DNA of 32,067 nucleotides from an uncultured Lachnospiraceae bacterium (GCA_947652925.1 CANTEW010000031.1:1-32067), one strand, 5' to 3'. Positions 15,351 through 24,515 are shown, counted from the first letter of the stretch. The notes: generated by a model not told the origin, from the sequence alone. Made by a program: numbers and translations.

Positions 15351-17723
15351 TCATCTCTGCTCCCGTATGTATCTCTGTATAGCGGACGTGTTATCATACA
15401 TATACATCGTCTCTCCGTTTTCCACCACCAGGGTAGGCGCCTGTCTGATGCCGAACCTGCGCGCCATCTCCGGATGTTCCTCCGCATCGATCACTTCCAC
15501 CTCCACTTTCCCATCCGCCAGCATGGCTTTTGCGACTTTACAATTGGGACAGGTGCTGGTGGTGAACAGATATCTGATCCCCGTGACAGGCTGGATCTCC
15601 ACGTCGTCCTGGGTGATCGTGACCATATGGCTGCTGGCTTTCTCTTCCCGCAGATATTTTATATCATAGAGTTTTCTGTTCTTATATTCCTGGCTCTTCC
15701 CGTCGTTCCAGTTCTGTACCGGACGGTAATAACCTGTGATGCGGCTGTACACTTCCGCCGGAGCCCCGCAGGTAGGACAGGTAAAATGTTCCCCCGTGAT
15801 GTATCCATGCTCCGCACACACAGAATATGTAGGCGAGATCGTATAATAGGGGAGCTGATAATTCTCCGCGATCTTCCGCACCAGGGAAGCCGCCGCTCTC
15901 CAATCCGGGAGTTTCTCGCCGATGAACCCGTGGAACACAGTCCCGGAAGTATACAGTGTCTGCAGCTCATCCTGGATATCCAACGCTTCGAAGATATCTT
16001 CCGTATAGCCCACAGGGAGATGGGAACTATTCGTATAATAAGGCGTATCGCCCTGCTCTCCTGCCGTCCTGATATCTGGCCACTGCTCCCGGTCATGTTT
16101 TGCCAGACGGTAAGCCGCGGACTCTGCAGGTGTAGCTTCCAGATTGAACAGTTCGCCATACTGCTCCTGGTAGTCCGAGAGTTTTTCCCGCATATGGTTT
16201 AACACATCCTTTGTAAATCTCTGGGTCCGGATATCCGTCATGCTGCCCCCCAGCCAGCAGGCATTTAAGCCCGCCTCATTCATACCCACCAGCCCGATGG
16301 TTGAAAAATGATGGTCAAAATCCCCCAGATACCGCTTCGTATATGGATAGAGCCCTTCATCTAAAAGTTTCGTGACCACTTCCCTCTTGATATGCAAAGA
16401 CCGGGCGGACAGATCCATGATCCTGTCCAAACGCCTGTAGAACTCCTCTGGTGTTTTAGACAGATAGGCGATCCGGGGCATATTGACCGTCACAACGCCG
16501 ATAGAGCCTGTACTCTCCCCAGAACCGAAAAATCCCCCCGTCTTCTTGCGCAGTTCACGAAGATCCAGACGCAGCCTGCAGCACATGCTGCGGATATCGC
16601 TGGGCTGCATATCACTGTTGATATAGTTAGAAAAATAAGGCGTCCCGTATTTGGACGTCATCTCAAAGAGCAGACGGTTATTCTCCGTATCGGACCAGTC
16701 AAAATCCCTGGTGATCGAATAGGTGGGGATCGGATACTGGAAGCCCCGTCCTTGTGCATCCCCTTCCACCATCGTCTCTATGAAAGCCTTATTGATCATG
16801 TCCATCTCTTTTTTGCAGTCTTTATAGCAGAAATCCATCTCTTTTCCGCCCACGATAGCCGGGAGTTCCGCCAGATCATCCGGCACCGTCCAGTCCAGTG
16901 TGATATTGGAAAAAGGCGCCTGCGTCCCCCACCGGCTGGGCGTATTGACCCCGTAGATAAAAGATTCGATACACTTTTTCACCTCCGGATAGGAAAGATC
17001 ATCCGTCCTCACAAAAGGAGCCAGATAGGTGTCAAAAGATGAAAATGCCTGTGCGCCCGCCCACTCATTCTGCATGATCCCCAGAAAATTCACCATCTGG
17101 TTGCACAATACACTCAGATGCTTTGCCGGGGAAGACGTGGTCTTGCCGCTGATCCCTCCCAATCCTTCCTGGATCAGCTGTTTCAAAGACCAGCCTGCAC
17201 AGTACCCGGTGAGCATGGACAGATCGTGGATATGGATGTCCGCATCCCGGTGTGCCTGGGAGATTTCCGGGTCATACACCTCTGACAGCCAGTAATTGGC
17301 CGTCACAGCTCCGGAATTATTTAAGATCAGCCCACCCACGGAATACGTGACCGTAGAGTTTTCCTTCACTCTCCAGTCTTCCACTCTCACGTAACTGTCC
17401 ACGATCTCCTTGTAGTCTAAGATCGTAGACTTCATATTGCGGATCTTCTCCCGCTGTTTCCTGTACAGGATGTACGCCTTTGCCACATCCGCATAGCCAG
17501 TCTGGATCAGCACATTCTCCACGCTGTCCTGGATATCTTCCACTGTGATCTGCCCGTCTTTTATCTTGTCCTGGAAATCAGCTGTCACACGGAGTCCCAA
17601 GAGTCCCAGTATATCATCCCCATACTGCTTCTGCTTCGCCTCAAAAGCCTTGCGGATCGCCTCGTTGATCTTATCCAATTGGAATCCTACGACCTGTCCG
17701 TCCCGTTTGATCACTTGAAACAT
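15351..17723 (-). CDS. nrdD: Anaerobic ribonucleotide reductase with C-terminal thioredoxin-like domain
   Basis: 790 residues from the ATG at 17723 (GGGAGG 6 nt upstream). An upstream extension to 17858 would cross the promoter. It reduces ribonucleotides to deoxyribonucleotides without oxygen. Seen: an N-terminal ATP-cone (about 1-95, QVIKRDGQVVGFQLDKI) that senses ATP/dATP; the class III barrel (NTPSRWGTQAPFSNITLDW; FFGSGESTGSIGVVTVNMPR); a zinc site C636-x2-H639...C649-x2-C652; and the glycyl-radical motif RITGYY with Gly664. After YKNRKLYDI a 76-residue redoxin domain follows (about 715-790) with TSTCPNCK (725-728), a cis-Pro-type APTL, and a helical end. This may be the built-in electron donor (inference). 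The activase NrdG is not adjacent. Confidence 0.95.
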   Translation of the reverse strand: MFQVIKRDGQVVGFQLDKINEAIRKAFEAKQKQYGDDILGLLGLRVTADFQDKIKDGQITVEDIQDSVENVLIQTGYADVAKAYILYRKQREKIRNMKSTILDYKEIVDSYVRVEDWRVKENSTVTYSVGGLILNNSGAVTANYWLSEVYDPEISQAHRDADIHIHDLSMLTGYCAGWSLKQLIQEGLGGISGKTTSSPAKHLSVLCNQMVNFLGIMQNEWAGAQAFSSFDTYLAPFVRTDDLSYPEVKKCIESFIYGVNTPSRWGTQAPFSNITLDWTVPDDLAELPAIVGGKEMDFCYKDCKKEMDMINKAFIETMVEGDAQGRGFQYPIPTYSITRDFDWSDTENNRLLFEMTSKYGTPYFSNYINSDMQPSDIRSMCCRLRLDLRELRKKTGGFFGSGESTGSIGVVTVNMPRIAYLSKTPEEFYRRLDRIMDLSARSLHIKREVVTKLLDEGLYPYTKRYLGDFDHHFSTIGLVGMNEAGLNACWLGGSMTDIRTQRFTKDVLNHMREKLSDYQEQYGELFNLEATPAESAAYRLAKHDREQWPDIRTAGEQGDTPYYTNSSHLPVGYTEDIFEALDIQDELQTLYTSGTVFHGFIGEKLPDWRAAASLVRKIAENYQLPYYTISPTYSVCAEHGYITGEHFTCPTCGAPAEVYSRITGYYRPVQNWNDGKSQEYKNRKLYDIKYLREEKASSHMVTITQDDVEIQPVTGIRYLFTTSTCPNCKVAKAMLADGKVEVEVIDAEEHPEMARRFGIRQAPTLVVENGETMYMYDNTSAIQRYIREQR

Positions 17724-17748
17724 ATAATGCCTCCCATCCTCTTGTTTT

Positions 17749-17815
17749 AGCATACAAGATATTGTAACAAGATCATACGGCTCCGTCAAGCTTATGGTAC
17801 AATATCTTGTATGCT
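17749..17815. repeat. 18-bp perfect inverted repeat around the nrdD promoter
   Basis: AGCATACAAGATATTGTA (17749-17766) recurs as its exact reverse complement at 17798-17815, 31 bp apart. Each arm contains a smaller palindrome TACAA-4-TTGTA, resembling NrdR boxes. A third related sequence (ACAATATCATGT, 17831-17842) matches 11 of 12 bases of the upstream arm. Box centres are about 45 and 32 bp apart. Confidence 0.85.
17761..17789 (-). promoter_or_regulatory. nrdD promoter overlapped by an NrdR-like box
   Basis: On the minus strand TTGACG (17784-17789), 17 bp, TACAAT (17761-17766). The -10 is the first half of the palindrome at 17753-17766, and the second palindrome (17798-17811) is just upstream of the -35. 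Bound repressor would block polymerase directly, as expected for NrdR, the ATP-cone repressor of ribonucleotide reductase genes. Naming NrdR is inference from motif similarity. Confidence 0.75.
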
Positions 17816-17854
17816 CTCCACATGTGCAAAACAATATCATGTGGATCCATTTGA

Positions 17855-18892
17855 TCAACGGCTCTGCAGAAAAGCAGACTCCCTCTGAGCATCTTCATCA
17901 TCAGGGAAACGCATCAGATACTCTGTGATCTTGCTCTTGGCCGTGGCCAGATCCCGTTTGTATTCATAGGCCACTACTTCATTATACAAGAGTTCCTGTA
18001 CATCCTCCTGTCCGGCAGCCCCCAGGCCGCTCTCTATATTCGCCAGAGCTCCGTCGTAGTTCCCTTCTGCCATGTCGCAGAGCGCAAGGCCATTATATGC
18101 TCTTGCCCCATTGCCGCCTTCCTGGGCATACTCCTGGTACATGGCCCGGGCGCTGGCGGGATCTTGCTGTTCCAGGTATATCTTCCCCAGGTACAGCCGG
18201 GCATCCCCTTCCCCTTTCTCCGCCGCTTTCAAAAGTTCTGTCTGGGCATTTGGGATATCTCCCATAAAATAATAGATGCGCCCTCTCTGGTAATGATCCC
18301 CGCCGCTGCCGGGACTCAATGCCAAAGCCCTGGACAGATAGGCTTTTCCGTCCGCATCCATATCTTTCTCCCCGTACGCCTGGTAGATATCCAGGAACAT
18401 GGCATAACTCGTATCTTTTTCAACCGCCATGTCAAAATTACTCTTGGCAGCATCATACTGATCCAGCTGCAGCCCGATCTTCCCGATCATATAGTAACAG
18501 GACGCATCTGCCCCGTACTCTTTGATCTTCTCACAACTGGCCAGGGACTCTTTCATCCGTCCGCTCTCATACTCAGCGACAGCCTTATAAGACAGTACAT
18601 CCTTCTGGAATCTCTTACTGTCCTCCCCTTCCAGCGCTTCCTCGAAAGAGCTGATCGCCTGTCCATAGTCCCCAAGCTTCAGCCAGGCGATCCCGATCCC
18701 CCGCTGACAGTAGGGGACTTTCACCTCACGGATCACCGATTCCTGGAAGCCTTTCAACGCCTCTTCATACTTTCCCTGTCCCAGGCTCTCACACGCCTGT
18801 TCATAGGCACTCTGTTTCTTTGCACCACAGGCCGTCAGGGTCACTAGAGACCCCAGAGCCAGCGCTGCCAGTAAGATCTTCTTTCTTTTCAT
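17855..18892 (-). CDS. TPR-repeat lipoprotein
   Basis: 345 residues. Seen: a lipoprotein signal peptide, MKRKKILLAALALGSLVTLTAC, with Cys22, then about seven degenerate tetratricopeptide repeats across residues 30-335 (for example GKYEEALKGFQESV, GDYGQAISSFEEAL, QYDAAKSNFDMAVEKD, GDIPNAQTELLKAAEKG, GNYDGALANIESGL). Such proteins are surface-anchored scaffolds; no partner is known here. The ATG is 4 bp after the glmM stop, and the ribosome binding site is weak, so translation may be coupled. It is the last gene before the nrdD promoter region. No clear terminator is seen after it. Confidence 0.87.
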   Translation of the reverse strand: MKRKKILLAALALGSLVTLTACGAKKQSAYEQACESLGQGKYEEALKGFQESVIREVKVPYCQRGIGIAWLKLGDYGQAISSFEEALEGEDSKRFQKDVLSYKAVAEYESGRMKESLASCEKIKEYGADASCYYMIGKIGLQLDQYDAAKSNFDMAVEKDTSYAMFLDIYQAYGEKDMDADGKAYLSRALALSPGSGGDHYQRGRIYYFMGDIPNAQTELLKAAEKGEGDARLYLGKIYLEQQDPASARAMYQEYAQEGGNGARAYNGLALCDMAEGNYDGALANIESGLGAAGQEDVQELLYNEVVAYEYKRDLATAKSKITEYLMRFPDDEDAQRESAFLQSR

Positions 18893-18896
18893 GGAC

Positions 18897-20243
18897 TTAC
18901 TCTACCGCCAATCCCTCTTTCCTTAAAACCTGTACCACGTCCTCCACATATTTCCTGCACTCGTCCTGACTGGACGCTTCCACCATCACACGGATCAGAG
19001 GTTCGGTGCCGCTCTCCCTGACCAGGATCCGCCCCTCTTTACCCAGAGCTTTTTCCACCTGCGCGATGGCTTCCTGCACTTTCGGATCTTCCCGGGCGGC
19101 CTTTTTATCGGAGACCCGCACATTCTGTAAGATCTGGGGATAGATCTTCACCTCATCCGCCAGGTCCTTGAGCGCGGCTTTCTTCTCCATCAGAGCTTCC
19201 ATCAGCATCAGCGATGTGAGTATGCCGTCCCCGGTGGAAGCGTGACGGCTGAAGATGATATGGCCCGACTGTTCCCCGCCCAGGCTGTGGCCGTTGGCCA
19301 TCATATTCTCACACACATACTTATCCCCCACCGCAGTCTTCTCATAGGCTATCCCTTCCCTGTCCAGGGCTTTGTACAGACCCAGATTGGACATGACTGT
19401 TGTCACGATGGTATCGTTTGCCAGTTTCCCCTGCTCTTTCAAGTATTTTCCGCAGATATACAGGATCTTATCTCCGTCCACCACGTTTCCCTGGTGATCC
19501 ACCGCGATACACCGGTCTGCATCCCCGTCGTAGGCAAATCCCACATCCAGCTGGTTATCTTTGACAGATCTCTGGAGGACTTCGATGTGGGTGGATCCGC
19601 AGTCTGTATTGATATTGGTCCCGTTGGGCTCATTGTTGATCACATAGGTCTTCGCCCGCAGAGCATCAAACACACTCTTCGCGATGGAAGAGGCGCTCCC
19701 GTTGGAACAGTCCAGACCTACCTTCATATTTTTAAAAGAATGGGCCGGTATGGACATCAGATAGCCGATATATCGGTTCCTGCCCGCCGTAAAATCTACC
19801 GTCCGTCCGATACGCTCTCCCGTGGCCAGAGGGATCTCAGGATGTTCCCCGTCAATATATCTCTCGATCTGTTCCTCCACAGCCGCCTCGATCTTCTGCC
19901 CCATGCCGTTGATGATCTTGATCCCATTGTCATAGAACGGATTATGGCTGGCAGAGATCATGATCCCACAATCAAAGTCTTCTGTCCGCACCACGTAAGA
20001 GACACTGGGCGTGGTCGTCACATGGAGCAGAAAAGCATCCGCGCCTGATGCTGTGAGCCCCGCCGCCAAAGCGTACTCGAACATATAGCTGCTCCTCCTG
20101 GTGTCTTTGCCTATGGCGATCTGCGCCTTCTTATCCTTACCGTAATACCACCCCAGGAAACGTCCCACACGGAATGCATGTTCTGCAGTCAGGACCACAT
20201 TGGCCTCCCCGCGGAAACCGTCCGTACCAAAATATTTTCCCAT
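18897..20243 (-). CDS. glmM: Phosphoglucosamine mutase
   Basis: Full length at 448 residues. It converts glucosamine-6-phosphate to glucosamine-1-phosphate for UDP-GlcNAc and cell wall synthesis. Seen: YFGTDGFRG at residues 4-12; the phosphoserine loop ISASHNPFYDNGIK with catalytic Ser99; the metal-binding DGDADR at 238-243; the sugar-binding GGEQSGH; and the phosphate-binding RESGTEPLIRV near the C-terminus. AGGAG is 8 nt upstream of the ATG. It lies downstream of a nucleotidyltransferase gene in the same run of genes. Confidence 0.96.
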   Translation of the reverse strand: MGKYFGTDGFRGEANVVLTAEHAFRVGRFLGWYYGKDKKAQIAIGKDTRRSSYMFEYALAAGLTASGADAFLLHVTTTPSVSYVVRTEDFDCGIMISASHNPFYDNGIKIINGMGQKIEAAVEEQIERYIDGEHPEIPLATGERIGRTVDFTAGRNRYIGYLMSIPAHSFKNMKVGLDCSNGSASSIAKSVFDALRAKTYVINNEPNGTNINTDCGSTHIEVLQRSVKDNQLDVGFAYDGDADRCIAVDHQGNVVDGDKILYICGKYLKEQGKLANDTIVTTVMSNLGLYKALDREGIAYEKTAVGDKYVCENMMANGHSLGGEQSGHIIFSRHASTGDGILTSLMLMEALMEKKAALKDLADEVKIYPQILQNVRVSDKKAAREDPKVQEAIAQVEKALGKEGRILVRESGTEPLIRVMVEASSQDECRKYVEDVVQVLRKEGLAVE

Positions 20244-20269
20244 CGTACCGCTCCTTTTCTACTGATCTT

Positions 20270-21184
20270 CTACAATCTCTCCGGGTACGCCCCTTTGCGG
20301 ATCAATCCCCGGAAAGCTTCCCGGACAATATACTTATCTTCCTGATATGTGACCCCAAACCAGGTATCTTCTGTCTTTAAGACAGACACCCGGGCCTGCC
20401 CGCTCCTGACCAGGCCGTCCACGATATCCGGCAGCAGATATTCCTTTTTCAGATCGTCCGGGCCGCACTGAGCCAAAAATCTCCGGAACCCTTTTTCCAG
20501 CACATCCATAAATGCCGGCGTCAGCCCCCACATATTCATGGACACAAGAGCTTTCGGGTCAAGCTCCCTCTCTGATCCATCGGGCAGGAGCGCACTGGCG
20601 CCCTTGGGCGTTTTCTTTATATTCCTTGTCTCGTCCACCCCCAGGAGGTTGCCCGCACCGTCCACGGAACAGATCCCACGGGTCACAGTGCCGTATTCGC
20701 TCAGAGTATTCCCAAGGACAAACCCGGCCATGCATATGTCCAGACAGCCGGAAGGCGCCCTCTCACTTACAAGGTATTCATGTACTTTCACAAATGCCTC
20801 TTTTCCATAATGATCATCCGCGTTGATCACCACGAATGGCTCATCCAGAAGATCTCTGGCCGCCAGGACCGCCTGCCCCGTCCCCCAGGGTTTCGTCCTG
20901 TCCGGCGGGCAGGTAAGGCCATCCGGGAGGCTGTCCAGTTCCTGGAATGCATACGCCACCTCCGCCCGCTCCTCGATCCGGTTCCCGATCATCGCTTTGA
21001 AATCTGCCTCCAGATCCTTCCGTATGATAAAAACGATCTTGTTGAATCCCGCCTGCAGGGCATCATAAATGGAATAATCCATGATGATCTCTCCGTTGGG
21101 GCCTACCGGCTCCAGCTGCTTGATCCCTTTACCAAACCGACTCCCAATGCCGGCTGCCATGATAACCAACGATGTCTGTTTCAT
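20270..21184 (-). CDS. Nucleotidyltransferase family protein (sugar-1-phosphate type)
   Basis: 304 residues. Seen: the nucleotide-binding MAAGIGSRFGKGIKQL at residues 9-24; PWGTGQAVLAA; the metal-binding VVINADDHYG; and a C-terminal DTWFGVTYQEDKY. This is the Rossmann-like core of NTP-dependent sugar-1-phosphate transferases (GlmU/RfbA relatives), but it lacks the left-handed beta-helix domain of GlmU. The substrate is unknown. Placement next to glmM suggests an aminosugar or wall precursor role, which remains inference. The start is ATG with AAGGAT upstream. It lies 47 bp after prfA. Confidence 0.87.
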   Translation of the reverse strand: MKQTSLVIMAAGIGSRFGKGIKQLEPVGPNGEIIMDYSIYDALQAGFNKIVFIIRKDLEADFKAMIGNRIEERAEVAYAFQELDSLPDGLTCPPDRTKPWGTGQAVLAARDLLDEPFVVINADDHYGKEAFVKVHEYLVSERAPSGCLDICMAGFVLGNTLSEYGTVTRGICSVDGAGNLLGVDETRNIKKTPKGASALLPDGSERELDPKALVSMNMWGLTPAFMDVLEKGFRRFLAQCGPDDLKKEYLLPDIVDGLVRSGQARVSVLKTEDTWFGVTYQEDKYIVREAFRGLIRKGAYPERL

Positions 21185-21231
21185 CTGTACTGATCCTTTC
21201 TCTCTGTTCCCATTGTATCCATCATATGTCT

Positions 21232-22305
21232 TTACTCCTCGTTCAAACGGCTCAGACGCATGGCCTGGTCAGCCGCAGTGAGGCTGTCGATCACCTCTTC
21301 CAGGTCCCCGCCCAGGATAGCTTCCAGACGATGCAGGGTCAGCTTGATCCTGTGGTCCGTCACCCGTCCCTGCGGGAAATTATACGTGCGGATCTTCTCT
21401 GATCGGTCTCCGGTCCCCACCTGGCTCCTCCTGGCCTCCGCCTCCGCGTCATGCTGTTTTTCCAGTTCCATCTCGTAGAGCCTGGAGCGCAGGACTTTTA
21501 ATGCCTTCTCTTTATTTTTCAGCTGGGACTTCTCATCCTGGCAGGAGATCACGATCCCTGTGGGGATGTGGGTGAGCCGTACAGCCGAATCTGTGGTATT
21601 GACACACTGGCCGCCGTTACCCGACGCACGGAACACATCGAATTTACAATCGTTCATATCCAGCTGGAAATCGATCTCCTCAGCCTCCGCCATGATCGCC
21701 ACCGTGATCGTGGATGTGTGGATACGGCCCCCGGATTCCGTCTCCGGCACCCTCTGCACCCGGTGTACGCCGCTCTCGTATTTGAGCCGGGAATACGCCC
21801 CATTCCCATTGATCATGAAGATGACTTCTTTGAATCCCCCGATCCCACTCTCATTCACACTGAGCATCTCTGTCTTCCAGCGTTTGCTCTCTGCGTATTT
21901 CACATACATCCGATAGATATCTGCGGCGAAGAGGGCAGCCTCGTCGCCCCCCGCCCCGGCGCGGATCTCCACGATCACGTTCTTGCTGTCGTTGGGGTCT
22001 TTGGGCAGGAGCAGGATCTTCAGCTGTTTTTCCAGCTCCGCCATGTTCTTTTTGGACTCTGACAGCTCTTCTTTTAACATCTCCCGCATCTCTTCGTCGG
22101 ATTCTTCTTCCAGCATGGATAGACTGTCCGCTTCCGTCTGCCTGCATTCTTTATATTTCTGATAGGTATCCACGATGGGCTGCAGGTCGCTCTGCTCTTT
22201 CATCAGCTTCTGAAAGCGTTCCTGGTCGCCCGCCACGTCTGGCTCACCCAGTTCCCCTAAGACCTCCTCAAAACGGATCAGCAGATTTTCTAATTTGTCA
22301 AACAT
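21232..22305 (-). CDS. prfA: Peptide chain release factor 1
   Basis: 357 residues. It reads UAA and UAG and triggers peptide release. Seen: the codon-recognition tripeptide region [18 protein letters not shown] (Pro-Glu-Thr at 187-189, fitting the RF1 P-x-T pattern rather than the RF2 SPF); the catalytic GGQ at 231-233 in [16 protein letters not shown]; and [28 protein letters not shown] precedes the ATG. It lies 9 bp after prmC, whose product methylates the GGQ glutamine, so enzyme and substrate are encoded together. Confidence 0.97.
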   Translation of the reverse strand: MFDKLENLLIRFEEVLGELGEPDVAGDQERFQKLMKEQSDLQPIVDTYQKYKECRQTEADSLSMLEEESDEEMREMLKEELSESKKNMAELEKQLKILLLPKDPNDSKNVIVEIRAGAGGDEAALFAADIYRMYVKYAESKRWKTEMLSVNESGIGGFKEVIFMINGNGAYSRLKYESGVHRVQRVPETESGGRIHTSTITVAIMAEAEEIDFQLDMNDCKFDVFRASGNGGQCVNTTDSAVRLTHIPTGIVISCQDEKSQLKNKEKALKVLRSRLYEMELEKQHDAEAEARRSQVGTGDRSEKIRTYNFPQGRVTDHRIKLTLHRLEAILGGDLEEVIDSLTAADQAMRLSRLNEE

Positions 22306-22314
22306 TCTCTCCTC

Positions 22315-23178
22315 CTAAACACTCCTATATCCCAAGACAACCCGGTCAAGGCCGGCCAGATCTTTGATGACCTGTACACGCTCATAACCCAGCTCTTCCA
22401 TATACGCCCGCACCCATCTTCCCTGGGGAGCGCCGATCTCTAAGAGCATCACCCCGCCCGGCGTCAGATACGCCCGCCCGTCCCGGATCAGCCTCCGGTA
22501 AAAGTCCAGCCCATCCTCACCGCCATCCAGAGCCAGATGGGGATCATACACACGTACTTCCTCCATCAGAGAAGGGATCTCACCGCTGGGGATGTAAGGC
22601 GGGTTGGATATGATCATCTGGGATCTGCCCTCCACCCGCTCAAACAGGTCGCTGCATATAAATCCCGCCGGGATATCCAAAAGCCGGCTGTTCTCACTGG
22701 CTACCTCAAGAGCCTCTCCCGAGATATCCACGCCGATACCTTCTGCCTCAGGATGGTGATAGAGCAGGCTCAAAAGGATACAACCGCTCCCCGTACACAT
22801 ATCCAGTACGCGAAAACCCGCCTGTATCCTCTTTGCCGCCTCTTCCACCAGGACCTCCGTATCCTGTCTCGGTATCAGCACACGGCGGTCAACAGCGAAC
22901 CGCAATCCCATGAACCATGCGTACCCCAGTATATGCTGGAGGGGCTCCCGGCGGCCTCGTCTCTGTAAGAAAAGCCCGTACTGTTCCAGTCTTCCTCTCT
23001 CCTCATCCCTATCCACAGGATCATCCCTGTGGGCATAAAAGAAAGAACGCTCCACCTGCCAGACCTGTTCCATCAGATACCAGGCATCCAGGCCCGCATC
23101 AGGCACATTTTTCTCTTCCAGCAAGGCTTTCCCCCGCTCCCATATCCGCCCCAGAGTGAGCGGCTGCTCCTCCATCAT
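22315..23178 (-). CDS. prmC: Release factor glutamine methyltransferase
   Basis: 287 residues. It transfers a methyl group from S-adenosylmethionine to the GGQ glutamine of release factors. Seen: an N-terminal helical domain; REPLQHILGYAWFMG (about 78-91), typical of PrmC; the SAM-binding VLDMCTGSGCILLSL (124-138); and the catalytic NPPY at 192-195. The start (two consecutive ATGs) overlaps the DUF1385 stop, implying translational coupling. It is directly followed by prfA. Confidence 0.95.
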   Translation of the reverse strand: MMEEQPLTLGRIWERGKALLEEKNVPDAGLDAWYLMEQVWQVERSFFYAHRDDPVDRDEERGRLEQYGLFLQRRGRREPLQHILGYAWFMGLRFAVDRRVLIPRQDTEVLVEEAAKRIQAGFRVLDMCTGSGCILLSLLYHHPEAEGIGVDISGEALEVASENSRLLDIPAGFICSDLFERVEGRSQMIISNPPYIPSGEIPSLMEEVRVYDPHLALDGGEDGLDFYRRLIRDGRAYLTPGGVMLLEIGAPQGRWVRAYMEELGYERVQVIKDLAGLDRVVLGYRSV

Positions 23179-24182
23179 ACAGAAACTTCCCCTCCGCTCC
23201 CTTCTCCCAGCTCCATCTCTCCCCTCTTGACAGACGTATCCTCCTCGCCTGCCAGGTACGCGCGCCAGTCAAACACCGCTTCCACAGCACGGATCGCAAC
23301 CTCTGCCATGTCCGGCTCAGGCTCACGGGTGGTCAGCTTCTGCAGAGCCAGCCCCGGCTTGCTCAACAGACAGATGATCCCCTGGTCGCTGCTCCCCGCC
23401 CAACGGATAAATTCATAAGAGATCCCAGCGATCAAAGGCAGCAGCACGATCCGCAGCAGCACCTGCATCCATTTCGTCTCTATGGGGAGCAAGGTGATGC
23501 CAAAGTGGATGATCACACTCACCACCATCACGAACAGCAGAAAACTGGTCCCGCACCTTTTGTGCTGCCGCGAACTCTCCATCACATTCTCCACATTGAG
23601 CTCCCAGCCGTTTTCCACGCAATTGATGCATTTATGTTCTGCCCCATGGTACATGAACACCCGCTGGATATCTTTCATACGGGAGATCAGCACCAGATAG
23701 ACTAAGAAGATCAAGATCCGGACCACAGCCTCCGCCGCGGCAAAAGCCATATCTGACTGGGTAAAAGTCCGCACCGCCTGCGCCGTCCAATAGGGCAGCA
23801 CCATGAACAGCCCCACCGACAACACCAGTGAGATGACCACCGTGGCATACATGAACAGACTCTCCATGCGCTGCTGTCCCGTCTCCCGCGCCTGCTCCTC
23901 TTCCCCGGAGAGTCCCTGCGTCTGCTCTCCTTCCTCTTCCTCGAAAAAAGAGGCCGAATACATCAGGCACTTGGTCCCCACCACCAGAGAATCCACGAAA
24001 CTGACCACACCGCGCAGGAGCGGCCATTTCATCCATCTATGTTTTCCAAAGACACTTTTGTGATCCTCGACTTTGACTTCGATCTCCCCATCCGGCTTGC
24101 GCACACCAACGGAATATACATCCCCGTGGCGCATCATGATCCCTTCCATCACAGCCTGTCCGCCGATATTTGATGATTTCAT
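23175..24182 (-). CDS. DUF1385 family membrane protein
   Basis: 335 residues from the ATG at 24182, which has GGAGG 5 nt upstream (a TTG four codons earlier is within that site). Seen: the DUF1385 start SSNIGGQAVMEGIMMRHGD; RWMKWPLLRGVVSFVDSL; several membrane segments (about 110-190 and 225-270); VFMYHGAEHKCINCVENG with conserved His and Cys residues; and QHKRCGTSFLLFVMVVSV. The family is widespread in Firmicutes next to rpmE, prmC and prfA, but its biochemical role is unknown to me. His/Cys-rich conserved motifs suggest metal or substrate binding (inference). It overlaps prmC. Confidence 0.9.
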   Translation of the reverse strand: MKSSNIGGQAVMEGIMMRHGDVYSVGVRKPDGEIEVKVEDHKSVFGKHRWMKWPLLRGVVSFVDSLVVGTKCLMYSASFFEEEEGEQTQGLSGEEEQARETGQQRMESLFMYATVVISLVLSVGLFMVLPYWTAQAVRTFTQSDMAFAAAEAVVRILIFLVYLVLISRMKDIQRVFMYHGAEHKCINCVENGWELNVENVMESSRQHKRCGTSFLLFVMVVSVIIHFGITLLPIETKWMQVLLRIVLLPLIAGISYEFIRWAGSSDQGIICLLSKPGLALQKLTTREPEPDMAEVAIRAVEAVFDWRAYLAGEEDTSVKRGEMELGEGSGGEVSV

Positions 24183-24195
24183 CCCTACCTCCAAA

Positions 24196-24228
24196 CGAAA
24201 AATAGGGCGAGATCATACACCTCACCCT
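24196..24228 (-). terminator. Terminator-like hairpin between rpmE and the DUF1385 gene
   Basis: On the minus strand AGGGTGAG (24221-24228) pairs with CTCGCCCT (24204-24211) with one U-G wobble and a 9-nt loop, followed by ATTTTT. It ends only about 4 bp before the GGAGG of the next gene, leaving no room for a promoter there. It probably reduces rather than stops read-through. Confidence 0.7.
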
Positions 24229-24250
24229 GTCATTCCACTATATACACCTT

Positions 24251-24451
24251 TTACTGAATACCATATTTCTTATTAAATTTGTCGATACGCCCACGTGCCT
24301 GCGCAGCTTTCTGCTGTCCGGTGTAGAACGGGTGGCATTTAGAACAGATCTCCACATGGATGTCTTCCTTCGTTGAACCTGTGGTAAATGTATTCCCGCA
24401 GTTACAGGTCACGGTCGCCTGATAGTATTCTGGATGGATGCCTTCTTTCAT
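24251..24451 (-). CDS. rpmE: 50S ribosomal protein L31, zinc-binding type
   Basis: 66 residues from the ATG at 24451, chosen because GAGGTGA is 8 nt upstream and the length and start ([10 protein letters not shown]) match other L31 proteins. A longer frame to 24475 is unlikely. Seen: the zinc ligands Cys16, Cys18, Cys36 and Cys39 (TCNCGN and EICSKCHPF), the C+ form, and the C-terminal [11 protein letters not shown]. It sits after rho, a conserved order, with its own promoter. Confidence 0.96.
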   Translation of the reverse strand: MKEGIHPEYYQATVTCNCGNTFTTGSTKEDIHVEICSKCHPFYTGQQKAAQARGRIDKFNKKYGIQ

Positions 24452-24515
24452 GATCTTCACCTCTGTCCGTTTCATAGATTTTTTCTTATATTTATCTCAT
24501 ATAAATGCTTCATGG

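Noticed and set aside
21739-21747. Release factor 1 tripeptide PET and the GNGGQC context as a variant decoder
   Set aside because: P-x-T is the normal RF1 pattern and the variable middle residue is tolerated; the GGQ is intact.
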